Assembly: GCF_014646995.1 (NCBI RefSeq)
Contig: NZ_BMOI01000019.1
Coordinates: forward strand, 1-52,510
Direction of reading: 5' to 3'
Source of the DNA: Curtobacterium luteum
GTDB taxonomy: Bacteria; Actinomycetota; Actinomycetes; Actinomycetales; Microbacteriaceae
Length of the DNA stretch: 52,510 nt
The notes below the pieces were generated by a model. The model was not told the DNA's origin, made no database searches, and worked only from the letters and a program-made list of their open reading frames with translations. Below, piece after piece: positions 40,585 to 49,076 of the stretch; position 1 is the first letter of the stretch; each line of letters begins with the position of its first letter. Both the position numbers and the translations under genes were made by a program.

Positions 40585-40633
40585 ACGGGCCTCCCGGCCC
40601 GCGTCGTCGTCAGCGCCCGCCCGGGAGGCCCGT
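40585..40633. repeat. Intergenic inverted repeat with GGGAGGCCCGT arms
   Basis: ACGGGCCTCCCGG (40585-40597) and its exact complement (40621-40633) flank a 23-nt GC-rich loop. The right arm ends on the first base of the DksA-like stop codon. The arm resembles the GGGAGG...family elsewhere (also a single arm at about 35560), though it lacks the CGCGGTGC core. Confidence 0.6.
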
Positions 40634-40965
40634 CATGCGTGCGCGACGCAGGTCGCCGCCCACGGGACGGCGGCCAGGCGCGCCTCGGGGATCGGCTCCC
40701 CACCGACCGCGCAGCGGCCGTAGGTCCCGGCGTCGAGCCGCGCGAGCGCGGCGTCCACCAGCCGGATCCGTTCGCGGGCGTCGTCCCGGACCGCGCCGAG
40801 CGAGCCGCGCTCCCACGCGAGCGTCGCTCCCTCGGGGTCGTGCTCGTCGTCGGAGTTCGCGTCCTGCCGGGAGTCGCTGACGTCGCGCATGCTCTGCTCC
40901 ACGCCGGCGAGGAGTCGCTCGTTGCGGTGCCGCTCGGCAGTGAGCGCGGCGCGTGGGTCGTCCAT
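40633..40965 (-). CDS. DksA/TraR-like protein with degenerate zinc finger
   Basis: A 110-aa protein. A helical hairpin (LTAERHRNERLLAGVEQSMRDVSD and LGAVRDDARERIRLVDAALARLDAGTYGRC) leads to the DksA-type finger GRCAVGGEPIPEARLAAVPWAATCVAHA. The spacing is the family's C-x-x-C-G-x-x-I-x-x-x-RL-x-A-x-P-x-A-x-x-C-x-x-C, but the second Cys is Gly and the fourth is His, leaving two Cys plus a possible His ligand. DksA proteins bind the RNA polymerase secondary channel; loss of the finger is known in some members that still work. The ATG at 40965 is chosen because the longer frame upstream is an antisense shadow of the next gene. Confidence 0.82.
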   Translation of the reverse strand: MDDPRAALTAERHRNERLLAGVEQSMRDVSDSRQDANSDDEHDPEGATLAWERGSLGAVRDDARERIRLVDAALARLDAGTYGRCAVGGEPIPEARLAAVPWAATCVAHA

Positions 40966-41022
40966 GGCGGACCACCGTAGTCCGGCCGGAATGGTCTCGC
41001 GCTCGGATGCGTTCGCATCGAC

Positions 41023-42054
41023 ATGACCAAGATCGGGTTCCTGTCGTTCGGACACTGGCGTGACGTGCCGGGGTCCAAGGTGCGCAGCGCGCGCGAGGCC
41101 CTCGTGCAGGCGATCGACCTCGCCGTCGCCGCGGAGGAGGTCGGCGTCGACGGCGCCTACTTCCGCGTGCACCACTTCGCGCCCCAGCAGGCCGCACCGT
41201 TCCCCCTGCTGTCCGCGATCGCCGCAAGGACCAGCCGCATCGAGATCGGCACCGGTGTGATCGACATGCGGTACGAGAACCCGCTCTACATGGCCGAGGA
41301 GGCCGCTGCCGCCGACCTCATCTCCGGCGGCCGGCTGCAGCTCGGCGTCTCCCGGGGGTCACCCGAGACCGCTCTCGCCGGTTACCAGCAGTTCGGCTAC
41401 GTGCCCGACGCGGCCGACACGAACGGCGGGGACCTCGCCCGGTCGCACACGAACGTCTTCCGCCGCGCGATCGCCGGGGAGCCGATGGCGAACGCGAACC
41501 CGCAGATGACCGGCACGACCGGCTCGCTCCCGGTGTTCCCCCTGTCGGACACGCTGCCCGACCGCATCTGGTGGGGCGCCGGCACCCGGGCCACCGCCGA
41601 GTGGACCGCCGAGCAGGGCATGAACCTCATGTCGTCGACGCTCCTCACCGAGGACACCGGTGTGCCGTTCGACGAGCTGCAGGCCGAGCAGATCGAGCGC
41701 TTCCGGTCGACGTGGGAGCAGATGGGGTGGGAGCGCACCCCGCGGGTCTCGGTCTCCCGGAGCATCATCCCGATCGTCGACGACGAGTCGCGGCACTACT
41801 TCGGCGTCCGCGCGCAGGTCGAGGGACAGGACCAGGTCGGGCACCTCGACGGTGGGCTCGCTCGCTTCGGCCGCTCGTACATCGGATCGCCGGAGGAGCT
41901 CGTGGCCGAGCTCGCCGCCGACAGGGCCGTCCGTGCTGCCGACACCGTGCTCGTCACCGTGCCGAACCAGTTGGGCGTCGACTTCAACGCTCGGCTGCTC
42001 GCGGCGGTGAAGGACGTCGTCACGGAGGTGGACGCGGCGCCGGTCCCGGCCTGA
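41023..42054 (+). CDS. LLM-class flavin-dependent oxidoreductase (second copy)
   Basis: A 343-aa luciferase-like monooxygenase. KIGFLSFGHWRDVPGSKVRSAREALVQAIDLAVAAEEVGVDGAYFRVHHFAPQQAAPFPLLSAIAARTSRIEIGTGVIDMRYENPLYMAEEAAAADLISGGRLQLGVSRGSPE covers the flavin/F420 TIM-barrel core. Compared with the gene at 27741 it has the same length and shares the order of motifs (GTGVIDMRYENPL against GTAVLGMRYEDPV; STLLTEDTGVPF against STLNTEDTGAPF), which makes them paralogues with probably different substrates. It is divergent from the DksA-like gene with only 57 bp between starts. ATG at 41023. Confidence 0.88.
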   Translation: MTKIGFLSFGHWRDVPGSKVRSAREALVQAIDLAVAAEEVGVDGAYFRVHHFAPQQAAPFPLLSAIAARTSRIEIGTGVIDMRYENPLYMAEEAAAADLISGGRLQLGVSRGSPETALAGYQQFGYVPDAADTNGGDLARSHTNVFRRAIAGEPMANANPQMTGTTGSLPVFPLSDTLPDRIWWGAGTRATAEWTAEQGMNLMSSTLLTEDTGVPFDELQAEQIERFRSTWEQMGWERTPRVSVSRSIIPIVDDESRHYFGVRAQVEGQDQVGHLDGGLARFGRSYIGSPEELVAELAADRAVRAADTVLVTVPNQLGVDFNARLLAAVKDVVTEVDAAPVPA

Positions 42055-42165
42055 GCGCAGTGGTCCCCCTTGTTGCCGACACCCGCTTTGGGCGTGCCTG
42101 CGGTCCGTAGCCTGCCGTAGCGTCGAGGAGCACCATCCGAACTCCGTCTCCTCGAGGAGGACCCC

Positions 42166-42612
42166 GTGACGCTCCCGGCCGCTGGCTGGTTCCCCGACCC
42201 GCAGGACGCATCCCGTCTGCGGTGGTGGGACGGGCGCACCTGGGGTGAGGGGACGCGTGCCCTGCCCGCCCGGGCCGAGGCGGTCCTGCCCGTCGCAGTG
42301 GCCCCGGTCGGGCCGTCGTTCTCGGTGGGGACCGCCGCCGCCCGCACTCGCCCGTGGGCGTCCGGCGCCGGCACCGCCCGTCGACTCTGCGCCGTCACGC
42401 TCGTCGCCGCGATCGCCGCCGTGGCGTCCGTCGTCGTCAACCCGTTCGGGCTGTGCAGTCTCGTCGCGCTGCTCGCCGGCCTGTTCGCGGTGATCGCGCC
42501 GCGGGCCACCGGTGGCTGGCGGGTGCTGTCGCGGAGCATCGCGGCGAGCGCCCTCGTGGTCGCGGTGTCCACGGCCGCGGTCGCCGCGTCGGCGCAGTTC
42601 CGGCTGTTCTGA
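42166..42612 (+). CDS. DUF2510 membrane protein
   Basis: A 148-aa protein. Residues 5-30 (AAGWFPDPQDASRLRWWDGRTW) are a clear DUF2510 module. Two or three hydrophobic helices follow: about 72-92 (LCAVTLVAAIAAVASVVVNPF), 94-110 (LCSLVALLAGLFAVIAP) and 122-142 (SIAASALVVAVSTAAVAASAQF). The GTG at 42166 has GAGGAGG 5 nt upstream. Third DUF2510 gene of the window but the only one in core-like DNA. Function unknown; it probably presents the Trp-rich module on the cytosolic side. Confidence 0.85.
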   Translation: MTLPAAGWFPDPQDASRLRWWDGRTWGEGTRALPARAEAVLPVAVAPVGPSFSVGTAAARTRPWASGAGTARRLCAVTLVAAIAAVASVVVNPFGLCSLVALLAGLFAVIAPRATGGWRVLSRSIAASALVVAVSTAAVAASAQFRLF

Positions 42613-42618
42613 GGGGCC

Positions 42619-42743
42619 GCGCGCCGACCGCGCTCCCGGCGCCGACCGCGCTCGCGACCGCGCTCGCGGCGCCGACCGCGCTCCCGTTCACGGCGCCGAC
42701 CGCGCTCCCGTTCACGGCGCCGACCGCGCCCCCGGCGCCGACG
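42619..42743. repeat. GC-rich imperfect tandem repeats
   Basis: GGCGCCGACCGCGCTC-type units repeat about six times; two adjacent 24-bp units (42667-42690 and 42691-42714) are identical and a third begins at 42715. Spacing between cores alternates. The remaining gap to the xerD end (42881) includes a short CAACG triplet run and no gene. Some frames stay open through it but look repeat-driven. Confidence 0.75.
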
Positions 42744-42880
42744 TCGTTCGCACAACCGAAGACCATCCGCACCGCGCGCTTCCGCGGTGCCGACGGACTC
42801 CGGTTGGGCGCTGACCCTCCACACAACGCAACGCAACGCGCGGGGTGCACGGGCGCCCGGCCGCGCGCCCCGCGCGCCCG

Positions 42881-43852
42881 CTACCCCCGCCGCGCCCGCG
42901 GGTGCGCCGTCTGGTACACGTCCCGGAGCATGTCCGCCGTCACCATCGTGTAGATCTGGGTCGTCGCCACACTCGCGTGCCCCAACAGCTCCTGCACGAC
43001 CCGCACGTCCGCACCGCCCTCGAGCAGGTGCGTCGCGAACGAGTGCCGGAACGTGTGCGGCGACACGTGCGCCTCGAGCTCCGCCGTCGCCGCTGCCGCC
43101 TGGATCACGAGCCACGCACTCTGCCGGGACAGCCTGGCCCCACGAGCGCCGAGGAACAGCGCCGGCGTCGACGGACCCCGCGCGGCGAACACCGGCCGCG
43201 CCCGCACCAGGTACGCGTCGATCGCTGCCCGGGCGAAGCTCCCGAGCGGAACGATCCGCTGCTTGTTGCCCTTGCCCGTCACGCGCACGACGGAGACCCC
43301 GGACTCGTCCTCCGTCTGCACGTCGTCCACGGACAGCCCCACAGCCTCGGAGATGCGCGCCCCCGTGGCGTACAGCAGCTCGAGCAGTGCCCGGTCCCGC
43401 AGCTGCACCGGATCGTCCCCGACGACCGCGCCGAGCAGCCGCTCCATGTCGTGCACGGAGATCGCCTTCGGCAGCCGCATCGGGGCCTTCGGCGGGCGGA
43501 CGGCGGTGCCCGGGTCGAGCGGTAGCCACCCCTCCCCCGCCGCGAACGCCGTGAAGGACCGCACGGAGCTGAGCATCCGGGCGATCGACCGCGCCGCGAG
43601 CGGTTCCGGACGGGTCGCGAGGTGCTCGACGAACCCGGCGACGTCCGCCCGGGCCAGCCGTCCGACGTCGTCGACCGCAGCAGCTCCCCCGGCTCGGTCC
43701 GCGCCCGCGGAGTCGACGACCGGAGCGTCCGCCAACCACGTGGCGAACACCGCGAGGTCGCGACGGTAGGCGGCCACCGTGTGCTGCGACAGCCCGCGCT
43801 CGATGGCGACGTGTCGCAGGTACGACTCCGTGGCCTGGTCGAGCGCGATCAC
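42881..43852 (-). CDS. xerD: Tyrosine recombinase XerD
   Basis: A 323-aa chromosome-dimer resolution recombinase acting at dif near the terminus with XerC and FtsK. N-terminal core-binding domain about 5-115 (ESYLRHVAIERGLSQHTVAAYRRDLAVF). Catalytic residues: Arg in YATGARISEAVGLSVDDV, Lys in VTGKGNKQRIVPL, His-x-x-Arg in SPHTFRHSFATHLLEGGADVRVVQELLGHASVATTQIYT, with the second His in LLGHAS and nucleophile Tyr in QIYT. It is distinct from the island integrase at 9134. The GTG at 43852 is used. It follows the Nudix gene on the same strand by 24 bp, an order common in this group. Confidence 0.93.
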   Translation of the reverse strand: MIALDQATESYLRHVAIERGLSQHTVAAYRRDLAVFATWLADAPVVDSAGADRAGGAAAVDDVGRLARADVAGFVEHLATRPEPLAARSIARMLSSVRSFTAFAAGEGWLPLDPGTAVRPPKAPMRLPKAISVHDMERLLGAVVGDDPVQLRDRALLELLYATGARISEAVGLSVDDVQTEDESGVSVVRVTGKGNKQRIVPLGSFARAAIDAYLVRARPVFAARGPSTPALFLGARGARLSRQSAWLVIQAAAATAELEAHVSPHTFRHSFATHLLEGGADVRVVQELLGHASVATTQIYTMVTADMLRDVYQTAHPRARRG

Positions 43853-43876
43853 CCGGTCACCGTGACGATGCGCACG

Positions 43877-44446
43877 CTACCGCCGGGCTGCGGCGTCCGC
43901 GGCCAGCACCGCCACGACGAGCCCGGAGTTGTGCAGCCGTCCGTCGAGGATCGCGGCGACGAGCTCCTCGCGGGGCACCCACCGCTTCACGATGTCGGCC
44001 TCCTCGGCCTCACGCTCGAACGCCGACGCGGTCGCACGGATCCCCCGCGCACGGTAGACCTCGAGGAACTCGTCGCTGCCGCCCGAGGACGTGTTGTACG
44101 TGACGAGGTGCTCCCACTCGTCGGCCTCGACGTCGGCCTCTTCGGCGAGCTCGCGCTTCGCCGCGACGAGGTGGTCCTCGCCCGGGTGGTCGAGGAGTCC
44201 CGCGGGCAGCTCCCAGTCACGCACCCGCACCGGGTGGCGGTACTGCTGGATGACGAGGACGCGCCCCTCGTCGTCCTCGGCGTACACGGCGACCGCGCCG
44301 GTGTGGTCGATGTACTCGCGCACCATCGAGCCGTCGCCGTACGCGACGGTGTCCCGCTTGACGTTCCACACGACACCCTCGTACACGACCTCGGAGTCGG
44401 TGACGTCGAAGGAGATGGGCTCGTCTGCGATGGGTGCGTCGGTCAC
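43877..44446 (-). CDS. Nudix hydrolase, ADP-ribose pyrophosphatase type
   Basis: A 189-aa enzyme hydrolysing ADP-ribose or similar nucleoside diphosphate derivatives. The Nudix box reads GLLDHPGEDHLVAAKRELAEEADVEA (G-x5-E-x7-RE-x-x-EE), with Asp in place of the last Gly. The preceding strand RVLVIQQYRHPVRVRDWELPAG and the following SGGSDEFLEVYRARGI match the ADP-ribose subfamily, where a Pro or Glu about 15 residues after the box sets specificity. The GTG at 44446 is chosen; there is no better start. It lies downstream of pyrG with a terminator and a GGGAGG-family repeat between them, so it may have its own promoter. Confidence 0.88.
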   Translation of the reverse strand: MTDAPIADEPISFDVTDSEVVYEGVVWNVKRDTVAYGDGSMVREYIDHTGAVAVYAEDDEGRVLVIQQYRHPVRVRDWELPAGLLDHPGEDHLVAAKRELAEEADVEADEWEHLVTYNTSSGGSDEFLEVYRARGIRATASAFEREAEEADIVKRWVPREELVAAILDGRLHNSGLVVAVLAADAAARR

Positions 44447-44497
44447 GTGGTCAATCCAAGCACGCCCGTCCGGCAGGGACGCAACCCCGCAACGGAC

Positions 44498-44529
44498 GGG
44501 AGGCGCGGTGCGAGCCAGCACCGTCCTCC
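44498..44529. repeat. GGGAGGCGCGGTGC-family intergenic hairpin (pyrG-Nudix gap)
   Basis: GGGAGG-cgc-GGTGC pairs with GCACC-gt-CCTCCC across GAGCCA, preceded by CGGAC. It shares 14 bp (GGGAGGCGCGGTGC) with the copy at 27651. Confidence 0.7.
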
Positions 44530-44543
44530 CTCGCAGGCTCGGT

Positions 44544-44590
44544 CGGCGCGCCCCGCGCGACGCTTCGCGTCGCCGTCGAGCGGGGCGCGC
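44544..44590 (-). terminator. Two-part hairpin after pyrG
   Basis: Outer arms GGCGCGCCCCG (44544-44554) and complement (44580-44590) enclose an inner GCGACGC-TTC-GCGTCGC stem. It starts 20 bp downstream of the pyrG stop on the minus strand. Confidence 0.7.
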
Positions 44591-44609
44591 CCGTCCGCTC
44601 GTGGCTGCG

Positions 44610-46319
44610 TCAGGCAGCCGACTCCTGCGGGTCGAACAGGCTCGAGGCACCCGCACGCTCGATCGCCGCACCGACGAGCCCGGCGAACAGCGGGTGCGCG
44701 TTCGTCGGACGCGACCGGAGCTCCGGGTGCGCCTGCGTGGCGATGTAGAACGGGTGCACCTCGCGGGGCAGCTCCACGTACTCGACGAGCGTGCCGTCGG
44801 GCGAGGTGCCCGAGAACACCAGGCCGGCGTCCGCGATCTGCTCGCGGTACTTGTTGCTCACCTCGTAGCGGTGACGGTGCCGCTCGGACGCCTCCGGGGC
44901 ACCGTACAGCTCGGCCGCCAGCGACCCCTCGGTGAACTTCGCCGGGTACAGGCCGAGGCGCATCGTGCCGCCGAGGTCGCCACCGGCGATGATGTCCACC
45001 TGCTCGGCCATGGTCGCGATGACCGGCGTCGTGGTCTCCGGGTCGAACTCGGTGCTCGACGCGTCGGTCAGGCCGGCCTCGTGGCGGGCGCACTCGATGA
45101 CCATGCACTGCAGGCCGAGGCAGAGGCCGAGCGTCGGGATCTGCTGCTCACGCGCGAAGCGGAGCGCGCCGAGCTTGCCCTCGATGCCCCGCACGCCGAA
45201 GCCACCCGGCACGCAGATGCCGTCGACGTCGCCGAGGTGCTTCGCGGCGCCCTCGGGCGTGGTGCAGTCGTCGGACACGACCCACTTGAGCTTCACGCGG
45301 GCGTTGTGGGCGAACCCACCGGCACGGAGGGCCTCGGTGACCGACAGGTACGCGTCCGGGAGGTCGATGTACTTCCCGACGAGGGCGATCGTGACCTCCT
45401 TCTTCGGCTCGTGCACCGCGTCGAGGACCGGCTTCCACGCGGTCCAGTCGACGTCGTGCGCCTCGAGTCGCAGGGCGTCGATGATCACCTGGTCGAGCCC
45501 CTGGTCGTGCAGCAGCCCCGGGAGGTCGTAGATGGAGGGCACGTCGACCGCGTTCACCACGGCGTCCTCGTCCACGTCGCACATCAGCGCGATCTTGCGC
45601 TTGTTCGAGTCCGAGACGGGCCGGTCGCTGCGGAGGACGAGCGCATCCGGCTGGATGCCGATCGAGCGCAGGGCCGCGACGCTGTGCTGCGTCGGCTTGG
45701 TCTTCTGCTCGCCGGACGCGTTCATGAACGGCACGAGCGAGACGTGCACGAAGAAGACGTTGTTCCGGCCGAGCTCGTGCCGGACCTGGCGCGCCGACTC
45801 GATGAACGGCTGCGACTCGATGTCGCCGACCGTGCCGCCGACCTCGGTGATGATGACGTCGGGCTGCGGGTCGTTCTCGGCCTGCTCGCGCATCCGACGC
45901 TTGATCTCGTCGGTGATGTGCGGGATGACCTGGACCGTGTCGCCGAGGTACTCGCCGCGACGCTCCTTGGCGATGACGCTCGAGTAGACCTGCCCGGTGG
46001 TGACGTTCGCCGCCTGCGAGAGGTTGATGTCGAGGAAGCGCTCGTAGTGCCCGATGTCGAGGTCCGTCTCGGCGCCGTCGTCGGTCACGAAGACCTCGCC
46101 GTGCTGGAACGGGTTCATCGTGCCCGGGTCCACGTTGAGGTACGGGTCGAGCTTCTGCATGACGACCTTGAGGCCGCGCGCCGTGAGCAGGTTGCCGAGG
46201 CTGGCCGCCGTCAGGCCCTTGCCGAGAGACGAGACGACCCCGCCGGTCACGAAGATCTGCTTCGTCACCTTCGGGGTCTCGTTCGAAGATTGTGTTCCGC
46301 CGCTGTAAGTGTCCGCCAC
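44610..46319 (-). CDS. pyrG: CTP synthase
   Basis: A 569-aa enzyme converting UTP to CTP with ATP and glutamine. The synthase domain starts [23 protein letters not shown] (P-loop) and contains [40 protein letters not shown], the UTP/CTP-binding region. The C-terminal glutaminase domain (about 300-555) has the nucleophile Cys in [13 protein letters not shown], the oxyanion segment [11 protein letters not shown] and the His-Glu pair in [10 protein letters not shown]. Length is standard. The GTG at 46319 ([10 protein letters not shown]) has a GGAAG site; it is unusual in adding about 18 polar residues before the conserved KQIFVTGG. Upstream lies a GC-rich gap containing another family repeat, then recN. 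Confidence 0.97.
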   Translation of the reverse strand: MADTYSGGTQSSNETPKVTKQIFVTGGVVSSLGKGLTAASLGNLLTARGLKVVMQKLDPYLNVDPGTMNPFQHGEVFVTDDGAETDLDIGHYERFLDINLSQAANVTTGQVYSSVIAKERRGEYLGDTVQVIPHITDEIKRRMREQAENDPQPDVIITEVGGTVGDIESQPFIESARQVRHELGRNNVFFVHVSLVPFMNASGEQKTKPTQHSVAALRSIGIQPDALVLRSDRPVSDSNKRKIALMCDVDEDAVVNAVDVPSIYDLPGLLHDQGLDQVIIDALRLEAHDVDWTAWKPVLDAVHEPKKEVTIALVGKYIDLPDAYLSVTEALRAGGFAHNARVKLKWVVSDDCTTPEGAAKHLGDVDGICVPGGFGVRGIEGKLGALRFAREQQIPTLGLCLGLQCMVIECARHEAGLTDASSTEFDPETTTPVIATMAEQVDIIAGGDLGGTMRLGLYPAKFTEGSLAAELYGAPEASERHRHRYEVSNKYREQIADAGLVFSGTSPDGTLVEYVELPREVHPFYIATQAHPELRSRPTNAHPLFAGLVGAAIERAGASSLFDPQESAA

Positions 46320-46342
46320 GGGCTTCCATCTTACGTCAGATC

Positions 46343-46454
46343 GGACGGGAGGCGCGACCCGCGTTCGCCGCGGGCGTTGCGCGGGTGGATGGCCGGTGGC
46401 CGGCCCGCCGCGTGGCGCGACCGGCGAGGCGGGCCAGCCACGGGCCTCCAGGCC
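46343..46454. repeat. GGGAGGCGCG-family intergenic repeat (recN-pyrG gap)
   Basis: Starts GGACGGGAGGCGCG and ends GGGCCTCCAGGCC; the interior contains further dyads (CCGCG/CGCGG near 46357-46373, GGCCGGTGGCCGG). It fills the whole gap between the pyrG start and the recN stop and may act as terminator for recN. Confidence 0.5.
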
Positions 46455-46458
46455 GCGG

Positions 46459-48153
46459 TCAGGCGGACTGCCCGGCGACCTCGAGGAGTTCGCGCGCGTG
46501 CTCCATGCCGCTCGTACTGTCGCCGAGGCCGGACAACAGGCGCGCCATCTCCTGCAGCCGTTCTTCGCCCTCCAGCCGGCGCACGCTCGACGAGGTCACC
46601 GCCCCGCTGGCGTCCTTCACGACGTTGAGGTGGTTGTTGGCGAAGGCCGCGACCTGCGCGAGGTGCGTCACGACGATCACCTGCGTCCGCTCCGCGAGCT
46701 GCGCCAACCGTCGACCGATCTCGATCGCCGCGGCACCGCCGACACCGGCGTCGACCTCGTCGAAGACGAACGTCGGCACCGTGGTGCTGCCGGCCATCAC
46801 GACCTCGATCGCGAGCATCACGCGGGAGAGCTCGCCGCCGGACGCCCCCTTGCCGATCGGTCGCGGGTCGGTGCCCGAGTGCGGCTGGAGCAGGATCGCG
46901 ACCTGGTCACGTCCGTGCCGGCGGTACTCGCCCGCGTCGGTGACCTCGACCACGAGGGTCGCACCGGCCATCGCGAGCGACTTCAGCTCGGCCGTCACAC
47001 GCTTCGCGAGGTCTCCCGCGGCCTTCGTGCGTGCGGTCGTCAGTGCGGCGGCGGCGTCGGCGAGCCGTTGTTCGTCCTGCTCGACCGCCTGCTGCAACGC
47101 GGCGATCCGGTCGTCGTCGCCGTCGAGCTCGAGGAGTCGCTCCCCGGCGCGCTGCCCGTAGGCGATGACGTCGTCGACGGTCTCGCCGTACTTGCGGGTG
47201 AGCCCGGCCAGCAGTGCCCGGCGTTCGTTGATGAGCTCGAGGTCGTGCCCCGCGTCCGGCTCGAGCGATCCGAGGTAGCTCGACAGGCTCGCCGAGGCCT
47301 CGGTCGCCTGGATGCTCAGCTCGGTCAGCTGCTCGAGCACGGGTTGCAGCGCAGCGTCGGACGCCGCGACCCGCTCGATCGCACGCCGGGCGGACTCGAC
47401 GAGCCCGACGACGTCCGGGGCGCCCTCGAGCGACTCGCTCGACAGGGCCTCGTGCGCGAGTCCCGCCGAGAGCCGGAGCTCCTCGAGGTTCCCGAGGCGT
47501 TCGGCGCGCTCGGCGAGTTCGGCGTCCTCGCCCGGCTGGGGGTCGGCTGCCTCGATCTCGTCCGACGCGGCACGGATCCGTTCGGCCTCGGCGACCCGGT
47601 CGTCGCGGTCCCGGGTGAGCGTCTCGAGCTCGCCGGCGTGCTGTTGCCAGGCGTCGTAGGCGGCGATGTAGGCGCCGAGCGCCTTCTGCAGCTTCGGGCC
47701 ACCGAACCCGTCGAGCGCGGCGCGCTGTGCCGCAGCGGAGGTCAGGCGGATCTGGTCCGACTGGCCGTGCACGGTGACGAGCTGGTCGGCGAGCTCGCCG
47801 AGGACCGCGACCGGAGCACCGCGGCCGCCGACCGTCGCACGGCTGCGCCCCTCGGCCGACACCGTGCGGGTCAGGAAGAGTTCGCCGTCCTCGACGGCAC
47901 CCCCGGCGTCCTCGACGCGTTCGGCGACGGCGTCGTGGTCGGGGACGTGCCAACGGCCCTCGACGACCGCGGACGACGCACCCCGGCGGACGGCACCGGC
48001 GTCGGCACGGGCACCGAGGAGCAGTCCGAGCGCGGTGACGATCATCGTCTTGCCGGCACCCGTCTCACCGGTCACGACGGTGAAGCCGGGACCGAGCTCG
48101 AGCGTCGCTCCGCCGATGACGCCGAGGTCGCTGATCGAGATCTCCTCGATCAC
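46459..48153 (-). CDS. recN: DNA repair protein RecN
   Basis: A 564-aa SMC-like ATPase of double-strand-break repair. Walker A is [19 protein letters not shown] near residue 30; after a long charged coiled coil (about 150-370) come the signature [20 protein letters not shown] and Walker B/D-loop [20 protein letters not shown], then [13 protein letters not shown]. Length is standard. The GTG at 48153 overlaps the nadK stop by 4 nt (GTGA), so RecN is translated in an operon with nadK and tlyA, the classic tlyA-nadK-recN order. No LexA box could be placed directly upstream, as expected for an internal operon gene. Confidence 0.96.
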   Translation of the reverse strand: MIEEISISDLGVIGGATLELGPGFTVVTGETGAGKTMIVTALGLLLGARADAGAVRRGASSAVVEGRWHVPDHDAVAERVEDAGGAVEDGELFLTRTVSAEGRSRATVGGRGAPVAVLGELADQLVTVHGQSDQIRLTSAAAQRAALDGFGGPKLQKALGAYIAAYDAWQQHAGELETLTRDRDDRVAEAERIRAASDEIEAADPQPGEDAELAERAERLGNLEELRLSAGLAHEALSSESLEGAPDVVGLVESARRAIERVAASDAALQPVLEQLTELSIQATEASASLSSYLGSLEPDAGHDLELINERRALLAGLTRKYGETVDDVIAYGQRAGERLLELDGDDDRIAALQQAVEQDEQRLADAAAALTTARTKAAGDLAKRVTAELKSLAMAGATLVVEVTDAGEYRRHGRDQVAILLQPHSGTDPRPIGKGASGGELSRVMLAIEVVMAGSTTVPTFVFDEVDAGVGGAAAIEIGRRLAQLAERTQVIVVTHLAQVAAFANNHLNVVKDASGAVTSSSVRRLEGEERLQEMARLLSGLGDSTSGMEHARELLEVAGQSA

Positions 48154-49076
48154 CGGTCGACCTCGTCCTCGCGCTGCGGGCCGCGCCACCCCGTGACGGG
48201 CAGCCGGAACTTGGCGACCAGGCGATCGGTGAACGGGGCGTCCTTGAGCCGCGCGACCCGGACGGGCTCCGGCGATCGGTGCACCTCGACGCGGGCGCCC
48301 GGCGGGAGGTCGTGCGCCCGGCGGCCGTCGCACCAGAGCACGCCGACGCCGCTGGTCCGGCGGAGCACCTCGACGGCGAGGGTGCAGTCCGGGCCGACGA
48401 CGATCGGACGCGAGAACAGGGCGTGGGCGCTCAGCGGCACCATGAGGATCGCGTCGACGTCGGGCCACACGATCGGGCCGCCGCCGGAGAACGAGTACGC
48501 GGTCGAGCCGGTCGGGGTCGAGATGACCACGCCGTCGCACCCGAAGGACGACAGCGGACGGCCGTCCACTTCGGTGACGACCTCGAGCATCCGCTCCCGC
48601 GACGCCTTCTCGATGGTGGCCTCGTTGAGCGCCCAGGAGGAGTAGACGGTCTCCTGACCGACGACGACGTCCACCTGCAGCGCCACGCGTTCCTCGACGT
48701 GGTACTCGCCGCGGAGGGTGCGCTGGACGGTCTCTTCGAGGTCCGGTCGCTCGCTCTCGGCCAGGAAGCCGACGTGCCCGAGGTTCACCCCGACGATCGC
48801 GGCGCGGGTGCCGCGGACGAGCTCCGCCGCCCGGAGGATCGTGCCGTCGCCGCCGAGGACGATGACGATCTCGAGCTGCTCCGCCTGCACGTCGACGCCG
48901 AGGATGTCGACCTGCCCGACCGAGGCTTCGGCCCGTCGCACGTCGGCGTACTCGTCGAACGGCATCACGGGGTTGAGGCCGGCCGCGTGCAGGATGTCGC
49001 AGACCTCGACCGCCGCGTCGATGGAGTCCTGCCGCCCGGTGTGCGAGACGAGCAGGATGTGCCGTTCGTCGCTCAT
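48150..49076 (-). CDS. nadK: NAD kinase
   Basis: A 308-aa enzyme that phosphorylates NAD+ to NADP+. The catalytic GGDGT is in VIVLGGDGTILRAAEL; the NAD-binding NE-A motif is in SSWALNEATIEK, the Gly-rich conserved region in DGVVISTPTGSTAYSFSGGGPIV, and the C-terminal strand set is complete. The ATG at 49076 overlaps the tlyA stop (ATGA) and has GGAAGGGG about 4 nt upstream; the longer frame to 49115 begins with a Pro/Gly-rich stretch that belongs to tlyA in another frame. Middle gene of tlyA-nadK-recN. Confidence 0.96.
   Translation of the reverse strand: MSDERHILLVSHTGRQDSIDAAVEVCDILHAAGLNPVMPFDEYADVRRAEASVGQVDILGVDVQAEQLEIVIVLGGDGTILRAAELVRGTRAAIVGVNLGHVGFLAESERPDLEETVQRTLRGEYHVEERVALQVDVVVGQETVYSSWALNEATIEKASRERMLEVVTEVDGRPLSSFGCDGVVISTPTGSTAYSFSGGGPIVWPDVDAILMVPLSAHALFSRPIVVGPDCTLAVEVLRRTSGVGVLWCDGRRAHDLPPGARVEVHRSPEPVRVARLKDAPFTDRLVAKFRLPVTGWRGPQREDEVDR

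Noticed and set aside
42619..42743. CRISPR-like array
   Set aside because: Repeats are adjacent or nearly so, with no unique spacers of even length, and no cas genes are present.
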